Source: Latrodectus hesperus (taxonomy: Eukaryota; Arthropoda; Arachnida; Araneae; Theridiidae). Taken from it: a DNA stretch of 64,000 nt. Shown here piece by piece: positions 23,200-35,512 of the stretch. Position 1 is the first letter of the stretch, and each line of letters starts with the position of its first letter. The notes under the pieces are model-generated. The model was not told the DNA's origin and did no database searches. It worked only from the letters and a program-made list of their open reading frames with translations. The position numbers and the translations under genes were made by a program. The stretch covers positions 7,449,078-7,513,077 of the forward strand of contig CM075856.1 of assembly GCA_037975125.1 (NCBI GenBank), given 5' to 3'.

Positions 23200-23720
23200 T
23201 AAGGACAGAGTCATGAATCTTACTTTTGCACATAAAATTGCTCTTCGTTTACATCAAATCAGTCTACAATATGTGTTTGATCTTATCAGGTACAAGCACG
23301 TTAACAGGTGGGTATCTAAAAAAGGAGTGAAGCATCTTTCAAGACCTGAAACGTGTAGCGGTGACGAAAGTAGCTTCGTTGAATGTCAAAGGTCCCTCTT
23401 GTTTCTGGAAGGAAGTTCGACATTCCGAGTGAGATTCCTCACCTAGGATTATCGATAGTATCGATGCGTTGGATGCTTCCTATTGTTCGAAATTTGCACA
23501 TTAAGATCCCAGTTGGCCAGAAGAATAATTTTTGTACTCTTCTTGTGTTCCTCACAGCTGTTATAGTTCTAGATTCGAGACCTGTTATCGACATTCTTAG
23601 AACTACGCTTGCATTTTTCGAATTGAAATGAAAGGTTGATGAACAGGAGTCATTGGGCCATAAGATGCTATTTTTCTCAGAGGAAGTAAAAGGAAATCAA
23701 TGGAAATGTGTGACTGGCAA
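23200..23720. promoter_or_regulatory. Unidentified block of balanced composition
   Basis: Between the LINE remnant and AT-rich DNA lies about 500 bases of more even composition. Around 23450-23466 it holds TTATCGATAGTATCGATGCG, two overlapping CGATA-type sites like those bound by DREF/BEAF-type factors in flies. Open frames at 23213-23446 and 23383-23631 have no domain I recognise. It may be flanking transposon sequence or regulatory DNA. Confidence 0.25.
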
Positions 23721-26700
23721 CACCAAAGACGCTTAAAGAAGTGGCGATCTAATAAGAATTGATAATTTACAAATTAAGTCATATTATAGGAATGAAATGG
23801 AAGATTTGTCTATTCTGTGTTGATATAAAAATTTCCTTCTGATTTTATTGAAGTATACATTCATGGAGAAACAAAAATTAAATATCAAATGCAGGGAGGA
23901 TAACCAAGAATTTGAGGAAAAAAGTGTGCGTGTGTGTTTCTTTTACATTTACGCTAAATTATATATGACTTTTTATTTGCCATACACGAGAAAGGAAGTA
24001 CATTAAAAATATTCTTGGGAGTAAACAGCCAAATAATCTTTCTATTACTTCAGAAAAAAATTCAGTGAACCCATATAGATCTGTAATTATTGTGGGCATT
24101 TACTGAAAATCGTTATAATAAGAGAATAAATATATAGATGAATATATAAATACATAAGCTAAAATGACAAGTAATATTCAATTCAATTTCGATTTATTAT
24201 TTTATACCTATTTTAATAATGATAAAAATTCGAATAAAAAAATTCAGTGTTTATCAATAGAAATATAATCAGCGGGAAAATTTCTTTTGATTTTATTCTC
24301 ATATTTTTATGCACCCATTTAGTTAGCATTAATTTTCTTTGCATGTTATTTTCTATTTTTAGAATAATTTGCTGTGCTTTGCTGTAAAAACTAATTAACT
24401 TCTAGAAAATTAAGCGCTTAGCTTTGATAAAATTAACATTCTCATTGATTGATTAGAAATATTTTTAACATATTCTTCCCATTCTAAAAGAATTAAGATA
24501 TTCGGAATATCCACTACATCACTTTTTTGATGGGTAATTAAAAGTATCTATATTTGGAAATTATTCTTATTAAATTAGAAACTATTCTTGGCATAAAGAA
24601 TTTTGCTGGATATATGTGTCTAGGTCATATATGCATACATATTTACATTTCATATAAATGGATTATTCGATATATAGGAAAAGATTATTCTTCCCCCAAT
24701 ATGATTACTATCTTTTATATTCTATCAAATATTTTCTTCTTTTAATGTGTAAAGCATTGAAATCTTTTTTGTATAATTCTTTTATATATTTTGCTTTATG
24801 GCTTACAACCAAAATCTTTAACCAAAAATCAATCAATCTTAAAACCAAAAGTCTAAACAGAAATTTTGAAATATTTGGTCCATTAATCACACTGGACGTA
24901 GTACTTTTGTTCCACTTTACTTAACAGGGATATCTGTGATACACCGTAAAAGCAATGCTAACTGAGAGGGATTTTGATGGTACTTCTTCAAAGGAAAATA
25001 TTAAATTTAAAGTAAAAACAATTTATATAGGAATTAAAAACGAATTTCTCTTTTTATTTTAATTTTGCTATATAAATTGGTGCATTTTATCTTCATTGTT
25101 AACAAAAATATTCTCTATAAATAAGTGAATGCTGTATCTAAATGTAAAGCTTAAATTGTGATTTATGAATCTTCAATAATCATAGTAAGGAATCTAAATT
25201 TTGCAAGTACTTGTTTTGAAGTTAGTAATTAATCTTCACATAAGCACCAAATAGCAAAGAAATGCTTGATTGATTCGCTATTAATATAATGTCTGCAGAA
25301 ATAACCAAACAAGTAAAAAAATACTCAAAGAATAGTAGAAATTTCAATTAAAAGAGCAAATAAAGTTCAGGATACAGAGACAAAAGCACAAGAATGCTGC
25401 AGTTGTGTCAAAGAGTGCTTTGAACCATGTCTTTTGCGTGGTGGTAACTTTGACGCGTCTGTGTTACCCTTCGATGCTTATCTGTCGATTTCCGTCATCT
25501 TTGTTGTCCGGGTTATTTATACACCAGATTGCTTTTTTCAGGCGATTTATAACCGATTTTTCCAATACTTTCGTGTCCGGATGTATAGTTCTATGAGCAA
25601 TACTCTGGAATTTAGTTTCACTTTGTTAGTTCCGTAATCAGCATTGTTGTTATAAATGTATGCATCGAATTTTGATTTGTTCTCTGAATTTGAAAGGAAT
25701 TATAAAAGCATCTGTGCGTATTTTCGAATTTCAAATTTTAAAATTTTCATGCAAGAATAATTAGCAGAAGTTAATAAATACATAAGGGAAAGTAGTTGTT
25801 TTCATTAAAGAATGAATTTCTAGCTTTCCTATTCAATGGAAAACCTAATGCATATTATTTAAAAATAAAATTTAACGTGTCTATACATATATATTTTAAA
25901 ATTAAATACTAGTAAAACCAGTTCAAATTCAGTTTTGCCAGAACTGGTATTTACTAATTATGAGTCAAATAATTCTATTTGCTTCAATTCATGTATTTAC
26001 TATCATATGGCTCATCCAATAAATCTGTTTCATAACAATTTAAGAATGTGATGAAATAAAAGAAAGTTATGTGCCAAAAAATAATTCAAATTCATTTATG
26101 ATTAAAATATCATAATTTGTAAGAAGTAATAAGCGATAATTTCCATTTTAAAACACTGTTAATAGTACATTGTTTTACTGATTTACAATTTATTTAGTTT
26201 TATAAATGAATAATGCTTAACAAAAATTATATGAAATAAAAATAGAATAGTCTTTTCCCTTACGTCAATCGTTTTTATTTCAATGGCTTGATTTTGCTAC
26301 ATTAAAAGATAAAAAAAAATTAGCTTGAATAAGCTACAAAATTTTTTGATAGAAACATATTTATAGCTCCAGCTTTACGTTTTAACATCAGTTACAAGAA
26401 AAACATATTTAGTGCGAATTTTGGGGGAAATGACGGAACACGAAGATGTACTGTATACAAATGTTGAAGTAGCACATTTTTTGTTTTTAATATTGTAAAT
26501 ACTTGTCTATTTATGAAAAGAGAGCTGGAGAATATTGTAATATGATTGATTCGTTTTCTATAAAGATTTTCGAACTATTTTGAAAAATATCATTCTCGAT
26601 AAAAAAAAAAAAAATCACTATCTTAAAGCAGTATACGTGCCTTATAGAATGCACAACTATTGCTGCCTTTTTATTCCAACATATTTCGGAAGTATAATTT

Positions 26701-29150
26701 CTTATTGATGATTATTACATAACTGTAAATAAACAATCTTACTTTTATATTGTATAATATACAAAACAGTTTACATTTCAGCAAATAATTTTACTCCTAT
26801 ATGATAAATTCCTGCCCAATAAAAATTACAGATCATTTTAATTTAATTTAAAGATAAGTCATATGTAACTTTATTGCATCAAAATGAAACATATTAGTTC
26901 AACTATAGAATAAATTGTTCCAAAATATGTGTGTGTATTATATAAAAAGTAAATTTTCTATGAACCCCCCTTTTCGTTGACAGAGATTCTACTATATGTT
27001 TAGATAGAGACATAGACAAAGATTCTATTATATATCTATATACATACCTACTATATGTTTAGCCTAGTATGAAGTTTAAAAACCATTATTTTTCTTATTA
27101 AAAATCGAACCAAATATAAAAAAAAAATGATGGATAGAACAGTAAAGAAATTTTTAATAAGTTTCAATTCATTTTTAGCTTGCAGAGTTGGGTGATTCAT
27201 AAATGAAATCTATCCAAATTTTACGGTTGATAATTTCTAATTGCTGTTATAATTCCAGTAAGAAAAATGTAGGAAAATAATTTTTGAATCAGTATATTTT
27301 TAAGAAAAGTGAAGGTAAAGGTACATTGATTTAGATTTTTTTTCTTTTGTGTTGTCTCAATCTGAAAATTATAAAATTTATATTTTAATGCTTAATAAAA
27401 TATGTTCATATGTTCTTTATTTCGTAGTAAAGAATTATAAAACTAATACTAACTTTTTCAAATAACTTTCTTTACTGATTATTATATAACATTCTTCAAA
27501 ACTGCAAAAATATGTAAAGAAACCACATTGTTTTGTTAGACACTGACATGTGTTAAAAAAACGATGCGAAGCTATATGTAAGAACTCTTAATTAATTCAT
27601 AGAAACAATACAGTTGCACGCCTCTTTTTCTTAAAGAGAAGACCACTTTTTTCCTCCCTTCTTTCATTTACGTATTGTTATTGTTTCTTCTAACAATCTC
27701 TCGATCCCTCTATTAGTGTATTTCAATTAAAATAGTATGTTGGCTGCATAATCCCTGCTATTAATTCTTATTATAGATTTCAAGCTATGATTTTGTACGG
27801 AGAATGTGTTGCTTATTGTCATTTGTCTGACTTGTTCGACTCACATTCGAGCTCATTTATTTTGTGCACTCATTAGCATACCAAATAAAATATTTCCTGT
27901 AAAAGCGAACAAGCGAAATAATTTTTTCAGCAGTTTCTGTTCTATTAATATTGCATTTAATAATCATCTAATTACATTTAACATTTAACAAAAGCAAATA
28001 GCTCTCAAAAAGTATTTGTTAAGGTATCCAAAATAATTTGATTTTGCAGCAGTCTTGTGTTTAGGCTATTTTTATAGTCCAAGTTTTTAAGAACTGCAAA
28101 CAATTCAATATATTATTATATTGTTTCTATTATACACTTTTATCATATCTTTTATGTATAGATATCTTAAATGTAGCTTTTTAAAACTAGACAAATATAG
28201 GGTCTTCTTATTTTTATAACATTATATATTTCAATTTTTGATTTTAAAAGCTGCAAATTTCGTAGATTGAAGAAATTTAATTTTAATAAATTTTTTGAAT
28301 TGCTATTTGATTATCATTTATTTTATAAAAACAGAATTTTCAGAGGAATAAGCGCCAAATATATGAATATATGAATTATGAATTCTTATATTAACTAAGT
28401 AAATGTTCGATAATTTGGAATAGGGTTTTGGCTAAGTTTTCAATCTTGGTGACGAGGAATATTTAGTTTTATGCAATATACATAGCTTGTTAAAATTAAA
28501 TTTAAATATACATAATTAGAATTATTTATGATCTGATAAATTTATAATTAATGCAACTTTTATAATTGTTATGGCATAGAAATTGCTTTTATCAGAGAAA
28601 ATATTTCATTTTGACAAATCTGTGTCGTTTACCGATATGATATTCTAAGAAAAGTTGCATAACAAATCGATCTCACGTATTTTACTTAGACATGTAAATT
28701 ATAGAATAAATTTTGCCAAAGTAAATAGCACACAAGTCATCATTTTAAACGCTAATGATGAAACAGTTATTTTAAATGTGACAAACCTTGTAGAACATGC
28801 CCAATAAAAAGTTAAATATATCAATAGAATAATTGTATCGCAAAAATGGGATAAATTAAACCATTATGTGTATCGATTTAGGTAAGTACTTAATATATTT
28901 AATTATTGTTAAAGAAAAAACAATTTATAACTCTTAATGGTAAGGAATTATTGTCTTGAGGAATTAATAATCTGCCTTATTTTTATAATTTATGTAATGC
29001 TTTTGTAATCGAATTAATCATGAGGGCGTTCAATGTCAAATCTTATTTTAATTTCATCAAAAAATGTTACTGTGAAAAGAAGTAAATATTTACTGACAGA
29101 AGTAATTAGATGCATAGAGTGTTTATTTATGTTGACAGTATTATTTACTT
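23721..29150. other. Long AT-rich stretch, no gene seen
   Basis: No exon or repeat family is recognisable. A patch at about 25390-25640 is less AT-rich and has two overlapping short frames without recognisable content. Several other short frames here are chance runs in AT-rich DNA. Confidence 0.55.
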
Positions 29151-29159
29151 AGTGTCATA

Positions 29160-29480
29160 TTCTACGCTTCACGCACGATTTTTTATTCCGTCGAACTGGT
29201 AAGTAGAAAAGATGCGAGAAAAAGAGGCGATTCTAAGCTGATTAGAGGTCTCTGGTTCGTGGCAGATTATTTATTTACATGTTAAGATAAGTAAAAACAG
29301 TGGTTACACGTGTATGACGCGAAAAACATTACCAGAGAAATTTTGAAACAAACATAAATTTACATAAGCTTCTCAAGAGCACAAAATGGAAATTATGGAC
29401 AACTGATAAACGTGTCATAACATGTTAATGTTGGCGAGAGATAGAACTTCGAATTTCTCTGAATCCTGACATTTCTGCTA
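29160..29480. promoter_or_regulatory. Candidate enhancer-like block
   Basis: A patch of mixed composition with homeodomain-like CTGATTAGAGG (29239-29249), forkhead-like TATTTAC (29272-29278) and GATA-like AGATAAG (29285-29291) within about 55 bases. Each motif is short and could arise by chance; the clustering is the only argument. Confidence 0.25.
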
Positions 29481-31735
29481 TCGCATAAGTCACGCATCTG
29501 AATCTTCTATATTTTTTTATTTAAGGTTTATAAAGACATAAATAATATTTTATATTCAGTGTTAAAACATCTTAAGAGAATTCAGATTTCTAAATCGTGT
29601 AAAATAAAAGACATGCTTCATTATGAATGTGCATCTAACGCTAAGTAAATCATAAAACCTGCGTTTCAGAGTCGTCTTCACTGTTAAAATTAGCACTGTT
29701 TGCATAAAACATAGAAAGTGAATCAAATTTGTTACTAATCATGCCTTGAGAAAGACCCATTTACTCTGAAAAATAATTCCAGAGCCATATTTTAATATCT
29801 AAATATTTCTATCATTCATAAAACAGGATAATTAATTATTCTGCGTGATGGTTTTTAGTTCAATAATTTGTTGGTTTTTTTCCATCTGAACATTTGGTTT
29901 CTCCATCTGGATATTTAAAATTCATTTCAAACAGTAGGTTTAATTGAATATGTTGTCATGGATAAATAAAATGAGGAAAAAAACTTACACATGTTTGCCA
30001 AAAAGTTACTTTTCTAATTTTGTCAATTTATGTGTAATGAACAAAAGACTGCTATTTTTAAAATATTGTATATATTTATTACAAGTCAAAAAATTTAACG
30101 TAAAGAAAGATGAAAAGTAGTTTCTTTTCATAAACAGCTGTTTTATTTTTCGGAAAAATCTTTACTGAGTTTAATACAATGTTGTCTAATTTATATATTT
30201 CAATTGAACAATAAAATACCAAAATAATGTGAATTATTTTTAACTTGGCTATAGAAGCATTCATGAAAAAAAATAATAAAAATAAATATCTATATCGAGG
30301 TAAATATAGAATAATATATAAATATTATACCAATATAAATCAATAATAATAGTTATAAGCAAACACTATGACATACAGTTCTTTTTTCTATGATATTATG
30401 AGATAATATTAATTTACAATCTAGAACTGATAAATACGCGAATTAGAAATGAACATTAAAATTCTATTTAATGATAATAATATAGGTTAATAAAAATATA
30501 CTTTTCTTCCATGAAAATTTTGATTCAGTGCAAATACAATTTTATCTGCCAAAATTTAGTGTTGAAGTGTTTAATTATTAAATATTAAAAAAATTGGGTT
30601 CGGAACTTTTTGATAAAGGTAAAGTGTGTTAAAATTCCTATTTTTGAATTTTGAATCTTCTAGGATTCTTGAGATTTAAAGATTCCTGTCAATAATCGAG
30701 GAAAATACGATGCTTACTTTTATTCCCAAAATACAGTGAACTTAATTCGTGAATTCCACTAAAATAGAAATTTTTATGATTGGTTGTTAAGAATTATTTT
30801 AATTTTTCTATGGGCAAGTTTTTCTAAGGTATAAATGGAATCGCAGGTTTTTAGTAGACTCAAACGCTATTGCTACCCGTAATGCTAGAGTGTGCTAAAA
30901 TCCTGCAATATTTAATTTAAAAATTAAACGCAATATTTATATATATTTGTATATAATATTACAAAATTAAACTAAATATTTCAAATTAATTTGAACAATT
31001 AGAGTATTAATTATATTAAGATGAGATATGTAAAAAGTGTAAAGATCATAATCTCACTGTTTAGGTCCGAAGTTTAAGATCGATAGTTTTTATAAATGTT
31101 TCATTAGTGCTTTTATTATTAATGTTTTTATTTCATTATAATTATTCTTAAGAAAAATTAAAATTTTATCCAAAAATATTAGAATAGTTAAACGTATCAA
31201 TAATATAAGTTAGTCTATGTTGAGCCTTTCTATAACTATGTGGCAAATTTAAAATTTTTTCATGTTTGTAATAAATTTTTCCAAAAGTATGGGTCTAACA
31301 TAAGATAAATAAAAAGATATTTTGCATCATTAAATTTTAATATTTCAAAATTGTTTCCAACTGATTTGCTTTCTTTTTTACAAATTTTATGGAATTGTAT
31401 TGAAAATTATATACATTTTATGGAATATATTTTGTTACAGTTATAACGAATCTGTGAGCGTTGGTAATTTTTCTCCTAATAAAACTGCTGTTTGAATTTT
31501 AACTACACTGCTATATGAATTTGAATTAAACGGATAGTGTTATTTCATTTTATGCAATTGTTATGTTTAATATTCATTAAGCAAATGCAGTAAAATATGC
31601 TAGTAATAATTTTCAGATTAAATTTCTCATTATAATCTTTTATATAATGTTTCTCAGCATATCTTTGCATGAACAAAATTTAAAGTTGCATTCCATTAAA
31701 GTGAAACACTTTCACAGAAGATAACGATAAATCAA
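29481..31735. other. AT-rich non-coding stretch, no gene seen
   Basis: Nothing recognisable; the open frame at 30079-30264 (-) is hydrophobic and AT-driven. Confidence 0.6.
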
Positions 31736-31849
31736 GTGAACCATAGCCTTTATCACCTTTCTAAGAAGAGACTTTCAATTATGGGATGATAAAATAGATC
31801 TAAAGTGACATATTAATAATAACACTAAAAAACTGGTATTTTAAACACA

Positions 31850-32330
31850 ATTTTATGACAGCCACAGCAGCACCGAACTCAACTATTTAGACATTCGTAA
31901 AAGAATTCGAATTATGACGACTAAATAATTTGAAAGTAAGTATCAAAACTGTCAAAAAACGGGGAAAAAGAGTGAAAAAACGCATAACAACCCATCATTT
32001 GAAAATCACCGAATAATCGTAGAAACTACCATGACAGGTGGCTAAAAATGGTTTCTATTTAACTAGATTCCTCCGTCAATGACGCTGCTGAAATCTCAAA
32101 CTTAGCGCAGTCGGTTCATTGAATCTAGTAAATGGCTAATTTAACATCGAAAAAAAGGAATGAGGAAGGAATGGCACTCCAGCTCATTCACTTTCATTAT
32201 CAACTTTTGGCTGATTTATTTTTGTTGACGTTCATTCTTCTTCGGGTAGGTGGTTTGGACGACCTTCTCTCAAGAGATGCGTTTCTTTTTACGAAACTAT
32301 AGGTGGTCATGAATTATTGAACTCATCTTT
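31850..32330. promoter_or_regulatory. Candidate enhancer with E-box, MEF2-like and TEAD motifs
   Basis: Within 140 bases are an E-box CAGGTG (32035-32040), the MEF2-like CTAAAAATGG (32042-32051) directly next to it, and two TEAD-type GGAATG words (32157-32162 and 32168-32173) 11 bases apart. The block is less AT-rich than its flanks and has no coding frame. The combination resembles muscle-type enhancers, but this is inference from short motifs. Confidence 0.3.
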
Positions 32331-34057
32331 TTCATGGTCAGTAAATGAATAGAACTTTTTTTGTTAGACAGGCCGAATTCTGTGCTTTGAAATTGAATAA
32401 AAATAGTCTTCATTATGAATGTTTGAAGTTGTTTTCCTTTAAGGACAGAGAGGGAACAATTCCTTTTAAGAGCTATTGAAATATTTCAAAACACAAACTC
32501 TTGAATTTTTCATCCACTGAGTTATATATCATCATTTTAAATGAAATAAAGTCATTTATATGAGAAAGTTCTTAGTATTTTATTTTTTGAGGAACTAGTA
32601 GGAAAATTACTTGACTGTGTTGAAATATTGTGCTGGTTTTTTGTTCAGTAAATGAATATTTTATTTCAGAGAAACATAATGTCAAAAATATAATTAAGTT
32701 TTGTAATGAAAAATTTGGATAACTGAATTTTAAAATATTTTAATTTTTATTCTTAAAAAATTAATGCAAAGTAAAAAACAGATTTTTTTTTTACTTTAAG
32801 CTCTTTTTATCGTTCTAGGCATCTAGATTTTTTTTTCTAGAAATGTATTATTTAAAATATATACCATTTTATAAATTGCTTAACAAGATTCCTTTATTAA
32901 TGATTTTTAAAAATTTCTTTATATATTTATATTTCATTCGCAAAATAATGAATATTAGTTTAGTTGTAAAAAGGAACGTTCGAATCGCTGTTTAAATATT
33001 TTTAAAAATGTTTTTAGGAGAAAATATAATGACCTTTGAAGAAGATTCTATTTCAGTTGCAGTATCCTTTTCTTTATATAAGTTAAAAAAGAATAGAAGC
33101 AGCTTATAGTAGAAAAATTCACTTTTACATTTATAAGCATATTTGATGTTAGGCGGTTTTTATTTTATTATAGAATTATAGAGATAGTATTAGATTTATT
33201 ATTAGACAAAATTTTAGAAGCAAAAGTCAATTTCAACGTTTTTCTAGTTATAATGTAAAATTACTGAAAGATAATTTAAAGGAATTTATTTTTTTTAAAG
33301 GAATTTAAAGGAAAATTAAAGGAATTTAAAGGAAAAAAATAATTTTATTTTATTAATATTTAAACTAGTTGATTTTAATATATTTTAAATTTTCCTCTGA
33401 GAAAGTAGTAAATTTTATACCGAATTCTCTATCATAGTATTTTCTTAAATGAATGCATTAAATATTTATTTGAAGTTTGCTTAAGATTATCTTATTCATT
33501 TTATTTGCTTACTCTATTGAAACGCATAAAAATTTTGATATTTTGATGAAAGAAAATTTGAATATGCTACAGTGCCAAGTTTGGCGAAAACATAGTCACT
33601 GGTGTGTGCTCGAACGGAACTCAACTGATATTTATTCAGTTATGAAACAAAAGAAAGGCATTTTCTTCACACGGCTGGCGTATCTTTTAATCCTTTTATT
33701 GGCGATAAACTAAGCGATGAGAGTTGAAATTAACGTCATATTTTGTTATCCCCAACAGTAAAAACAATTCATTACAAAATGTATTAGAATTAGAAAGAAA
33801 TTTTGTAAACTTTAAATGAATCTATTAATTTTTTAAAATTTGTCATGAAATTATTTATTGAGAACATTCTATAACTAAGAAGATTATTTTCTCATCTGCT
33901 TATCTAATATTTTTTTATTTAAGTTCATTTGTAAATATCTAAAAAAATTAATTTCAAGATATAATCATATACAAAATCAATTTCTCTAAGTGTTTCATAA
34001 ATCAGTGATCATAAGAACACTGCAGGAAACTGTTTTAATATACTAGTGTCTTTATTT
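32331..34057. other. AT-rich non-coding stretch, no gene seen
   Basis: Contains a small AAAGGAATTT-type tandem repeat at about 33288-33336. A frame at 33477-33713 starts at TTG, begins like a signal peptide and has no known homologue; I consider it chance. Confidence 0.5.
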
Positions 34058-34284
34058 TAATTAAAAAAATCACTATACATATAATATTTAACTATACTTC
34101 TAATATACTCTCATAATGTAATTACGTAAAGTTCATGATTTTTTTGTAAAGTATAGGATGGTGTTTTCGCGTGCTAAATTATTAAAATTAAAGAATTTTT
34201 CTTACTTTTTTGTTAATTTTTAGCAATTGTTTGTAAATAATGTTGCATGCTACTGTTATCAAATACCCTGATTTCTGTACCTTA
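34058..34284 (+). repeat. Left copy of a diverged direct duplication
   Basis: From 34060 the sequence TTAAAAAAATCACTATACAT and about 150 bases after it match 35513 onward, on the other side of the intact mariner, in the same orientation and at roughly 80% by eye, with small gaps. Shared landmarks are ATATAATATTTAA, ACGTAAA and TTCAT. The copy stops at the mariner's left TA. Confidence 0.65.
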
Positions 34285-34286
34285 TA

Positions 34287-34312
34287 CACAGTCCAGTCAC
34301 ATTAATGTGACC
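34287..34312 (+). repeat. Left terminal inverted repeat of the 34287 mariner
   Basis: 26 bases, perfect match to the reverse complement of 35481-35506; bounded by TA at 34285-34286. Confidence 0.97.
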
Positions 34313-34434
34313 ACCACGTACTTTCCACGTCAGAATTAAATAACCAATCTCAGAAGGCAGGTGACAGCACAGTGCAGCTGAGCGTATATAAAGGGTGTTT
34401 GAGGGCTTCGGAAAACATTTCAATCGTTGGCGTA

Positions 34435-35496
34435 ATGCAGAAACGAAGCGATTTATCCGACGTCCAAAAGGGCATGATCATTGGCTTTCGGGCCAAGGGT
34501 GGAAGCATTTCCGAAACGGCTGAATTTGTGAACTATTCGCGTGCCGCCGTGGTAAAAGTGTACCGTGCATGGCAAAATGGGACTGTCCAAAATCAGCGAC
34601 GTAGCAAATGTGGTGCACCACGGGCCATAGATGACAGAGGCGAACGACGGTTGTGGAGATGCGTTCGGGCAGATAGACGGGCTACCGTTGAGCAACTGAC
34701 CACCAAAATGAACCAAGGGGCTGCCAAAAGTGTCTCCCAAACTACTATTCAGCGAAAATTGCTGCGTCTGGGCCTCCGAAGCAGACGCCTGGTTCGTGCA
34801 CCTATGCTGACTGCTGTTCATCGACTGCGAAGGCTAGAATTTGCACGCCAGTACAGCAGCTGGACGTCCACTGAGTGGCGACAGGTTGCGTTTTCAGATG
34901 AACCGCGTTTTATGCTCCATCGGACAGATGGACGTTGGCGTATAAGGCGTGAAACCTCTGAAAGGAACCACCCTGCAACTTTTGCCGGAACGGTCCAAGC
35001 TCTAGGCGGGAGCATTATGGTCTGGGGAATGTTTTCCTGGCATTCTCTGGGTTCACTGATCATTGTGGAAGGCACGATGGATCAATACAAGTACGCATCT
35101 GTCCTTGCTGACCATATTCACCCCTACATGCGCATTGTTTTTCCTCAGGATGATGGCATCTTCCAGCAGGAGAAAACGAGGTGCCATACAGCTGCCAGTG
35201 TACGTGCGTGGTTCGAAGAGCACCAGGATGAGTTTACCGTCCTCCCCTGGCCAGCAAATTCACCTGACTTAAGCCCAATCGAACATCAGTGGGACCATCT
35301 CGATCGAGTTGTTCGCGCCATGGATCCTCAACCGCGTAATCTCGCACAGCTGGCCACGGCATTAGAGTCGGCATGGCTCAACATCCCAGAGAACACCTTC
35401 AGGGACCTAAGTGACTCTCTTCCTGCACGTCTCGCAGCAGTCCGCTCTGCGAAAGGTGGTTATTCTGGCTTTTGTCAGATGGTCACATTAATGTGA
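34435..35496 (+). CDS. Tc1/mariner transposase with changed catalytic residue
   Basis: 353 residues with no stop, a usual length. The start at 34435 (MQKRSDLSDVQKGMIIGFRA) fits the family; the frame is open to 34372, but that adds only 21 unlikely residues. Residues about 8-120 form the helix-turn-helix DNA-binding region, followed by the catalytic domain with LPWPANSPDLSPIEH near its end. First catalytic Asp is D155 (VAFSDEPRF) and the last acid is E283 (SPIEHQW). The second position, normally Asp in FQQDNA, is Glu here: FQQEKTRCHTA, E246, codon GAG at 35170-35172. There are 36 residues between 246 and 283. DDE transposases usually need Asp at this position, so the protein probably binds its ends but may cut poorly or not at all. 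The last codons and stop lie inside the right terminal repeat. Encoded in a recent element; likely nuclear. Confidence 0.95.
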   Translation: MQKRSDLSDVQKGMIIGFRAKGGSISETAEFVNYSRAAVVKVYRAWQNGTVQNQRRSKCGAPRAIDDRGERRLWRCVRADRRATVEQLTTKMNQGAAKSVSQTTIQRKLLRLGLRSRRLVRAPMLTAVHRLRRLEFARQYSSWTSTEWRQVAFSDEPRFMLHRTDGRWRIRRETSERNHPATFAGTVQALGGSIMVWGMFSWHSLGSLIIVEGTMDQYKYASVLADHIHPYMRIVFPQDDGIFQQEKTRCHTAASVRAWFEEHQDEFTVLPWPANSPDLSPIEHQWDHLDRVVRAMDPQPRNLAQLATALESAWLNIPENTFRDLSDSLPARLAAVRSAKGGYSGFCQMVTLM

Positions 35497-35506
35497 CTGG
35501 ACTGTG
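35481..35506 (-). repeat. Right terminal inverted repeat of the 34287 mariner
   Basis: Perfect inverse of the left repeat; its first 16 bases code for the transposase's last four residues and the TGA stop (35494-35496). TA follows at 35507. Confidence 0.97.
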
Positions 35507-35512
35507 TATATA

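Larger units (their letters stand above)
34287..35506 (+). mobile_element. Tc1-like DNA transposon, DD36E-type spacing, near-intact
   Basis: A 1,220-bp element flanked by TA on both sides (34285-34286 and 35507-35508). Its terminal inverted repeats are perfect over 26 bases (34287-34312 and 35481-35506), starting CACAGTCCAGTC. Each contains the inner palindrome TCACATTAATGTGA. A single uninterrupted transposase gene fills the inside. Perfect ends and a clean frame indicate a recent insertion. The spacing of the last two catalytic residues is 36, as in the described DD36E (Incomer) group of Tc1/mariner, rather than the classic 34. It sits exactly between two diverged direct copies of host sequence. 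Confidence 0.96.

Noticed and set aside
33477..33713. Signal-peptide-like frame of 78 codons
   Set aside because: Starts at TTG, has no homologue I know, and lies in AT-rich DNA where hydrophobic frames arise easily.
34453..35075. Minus-strand frames of 122 and 85 codons inside the mariner
   Set aside because: Mirror frames of the transposase gene.
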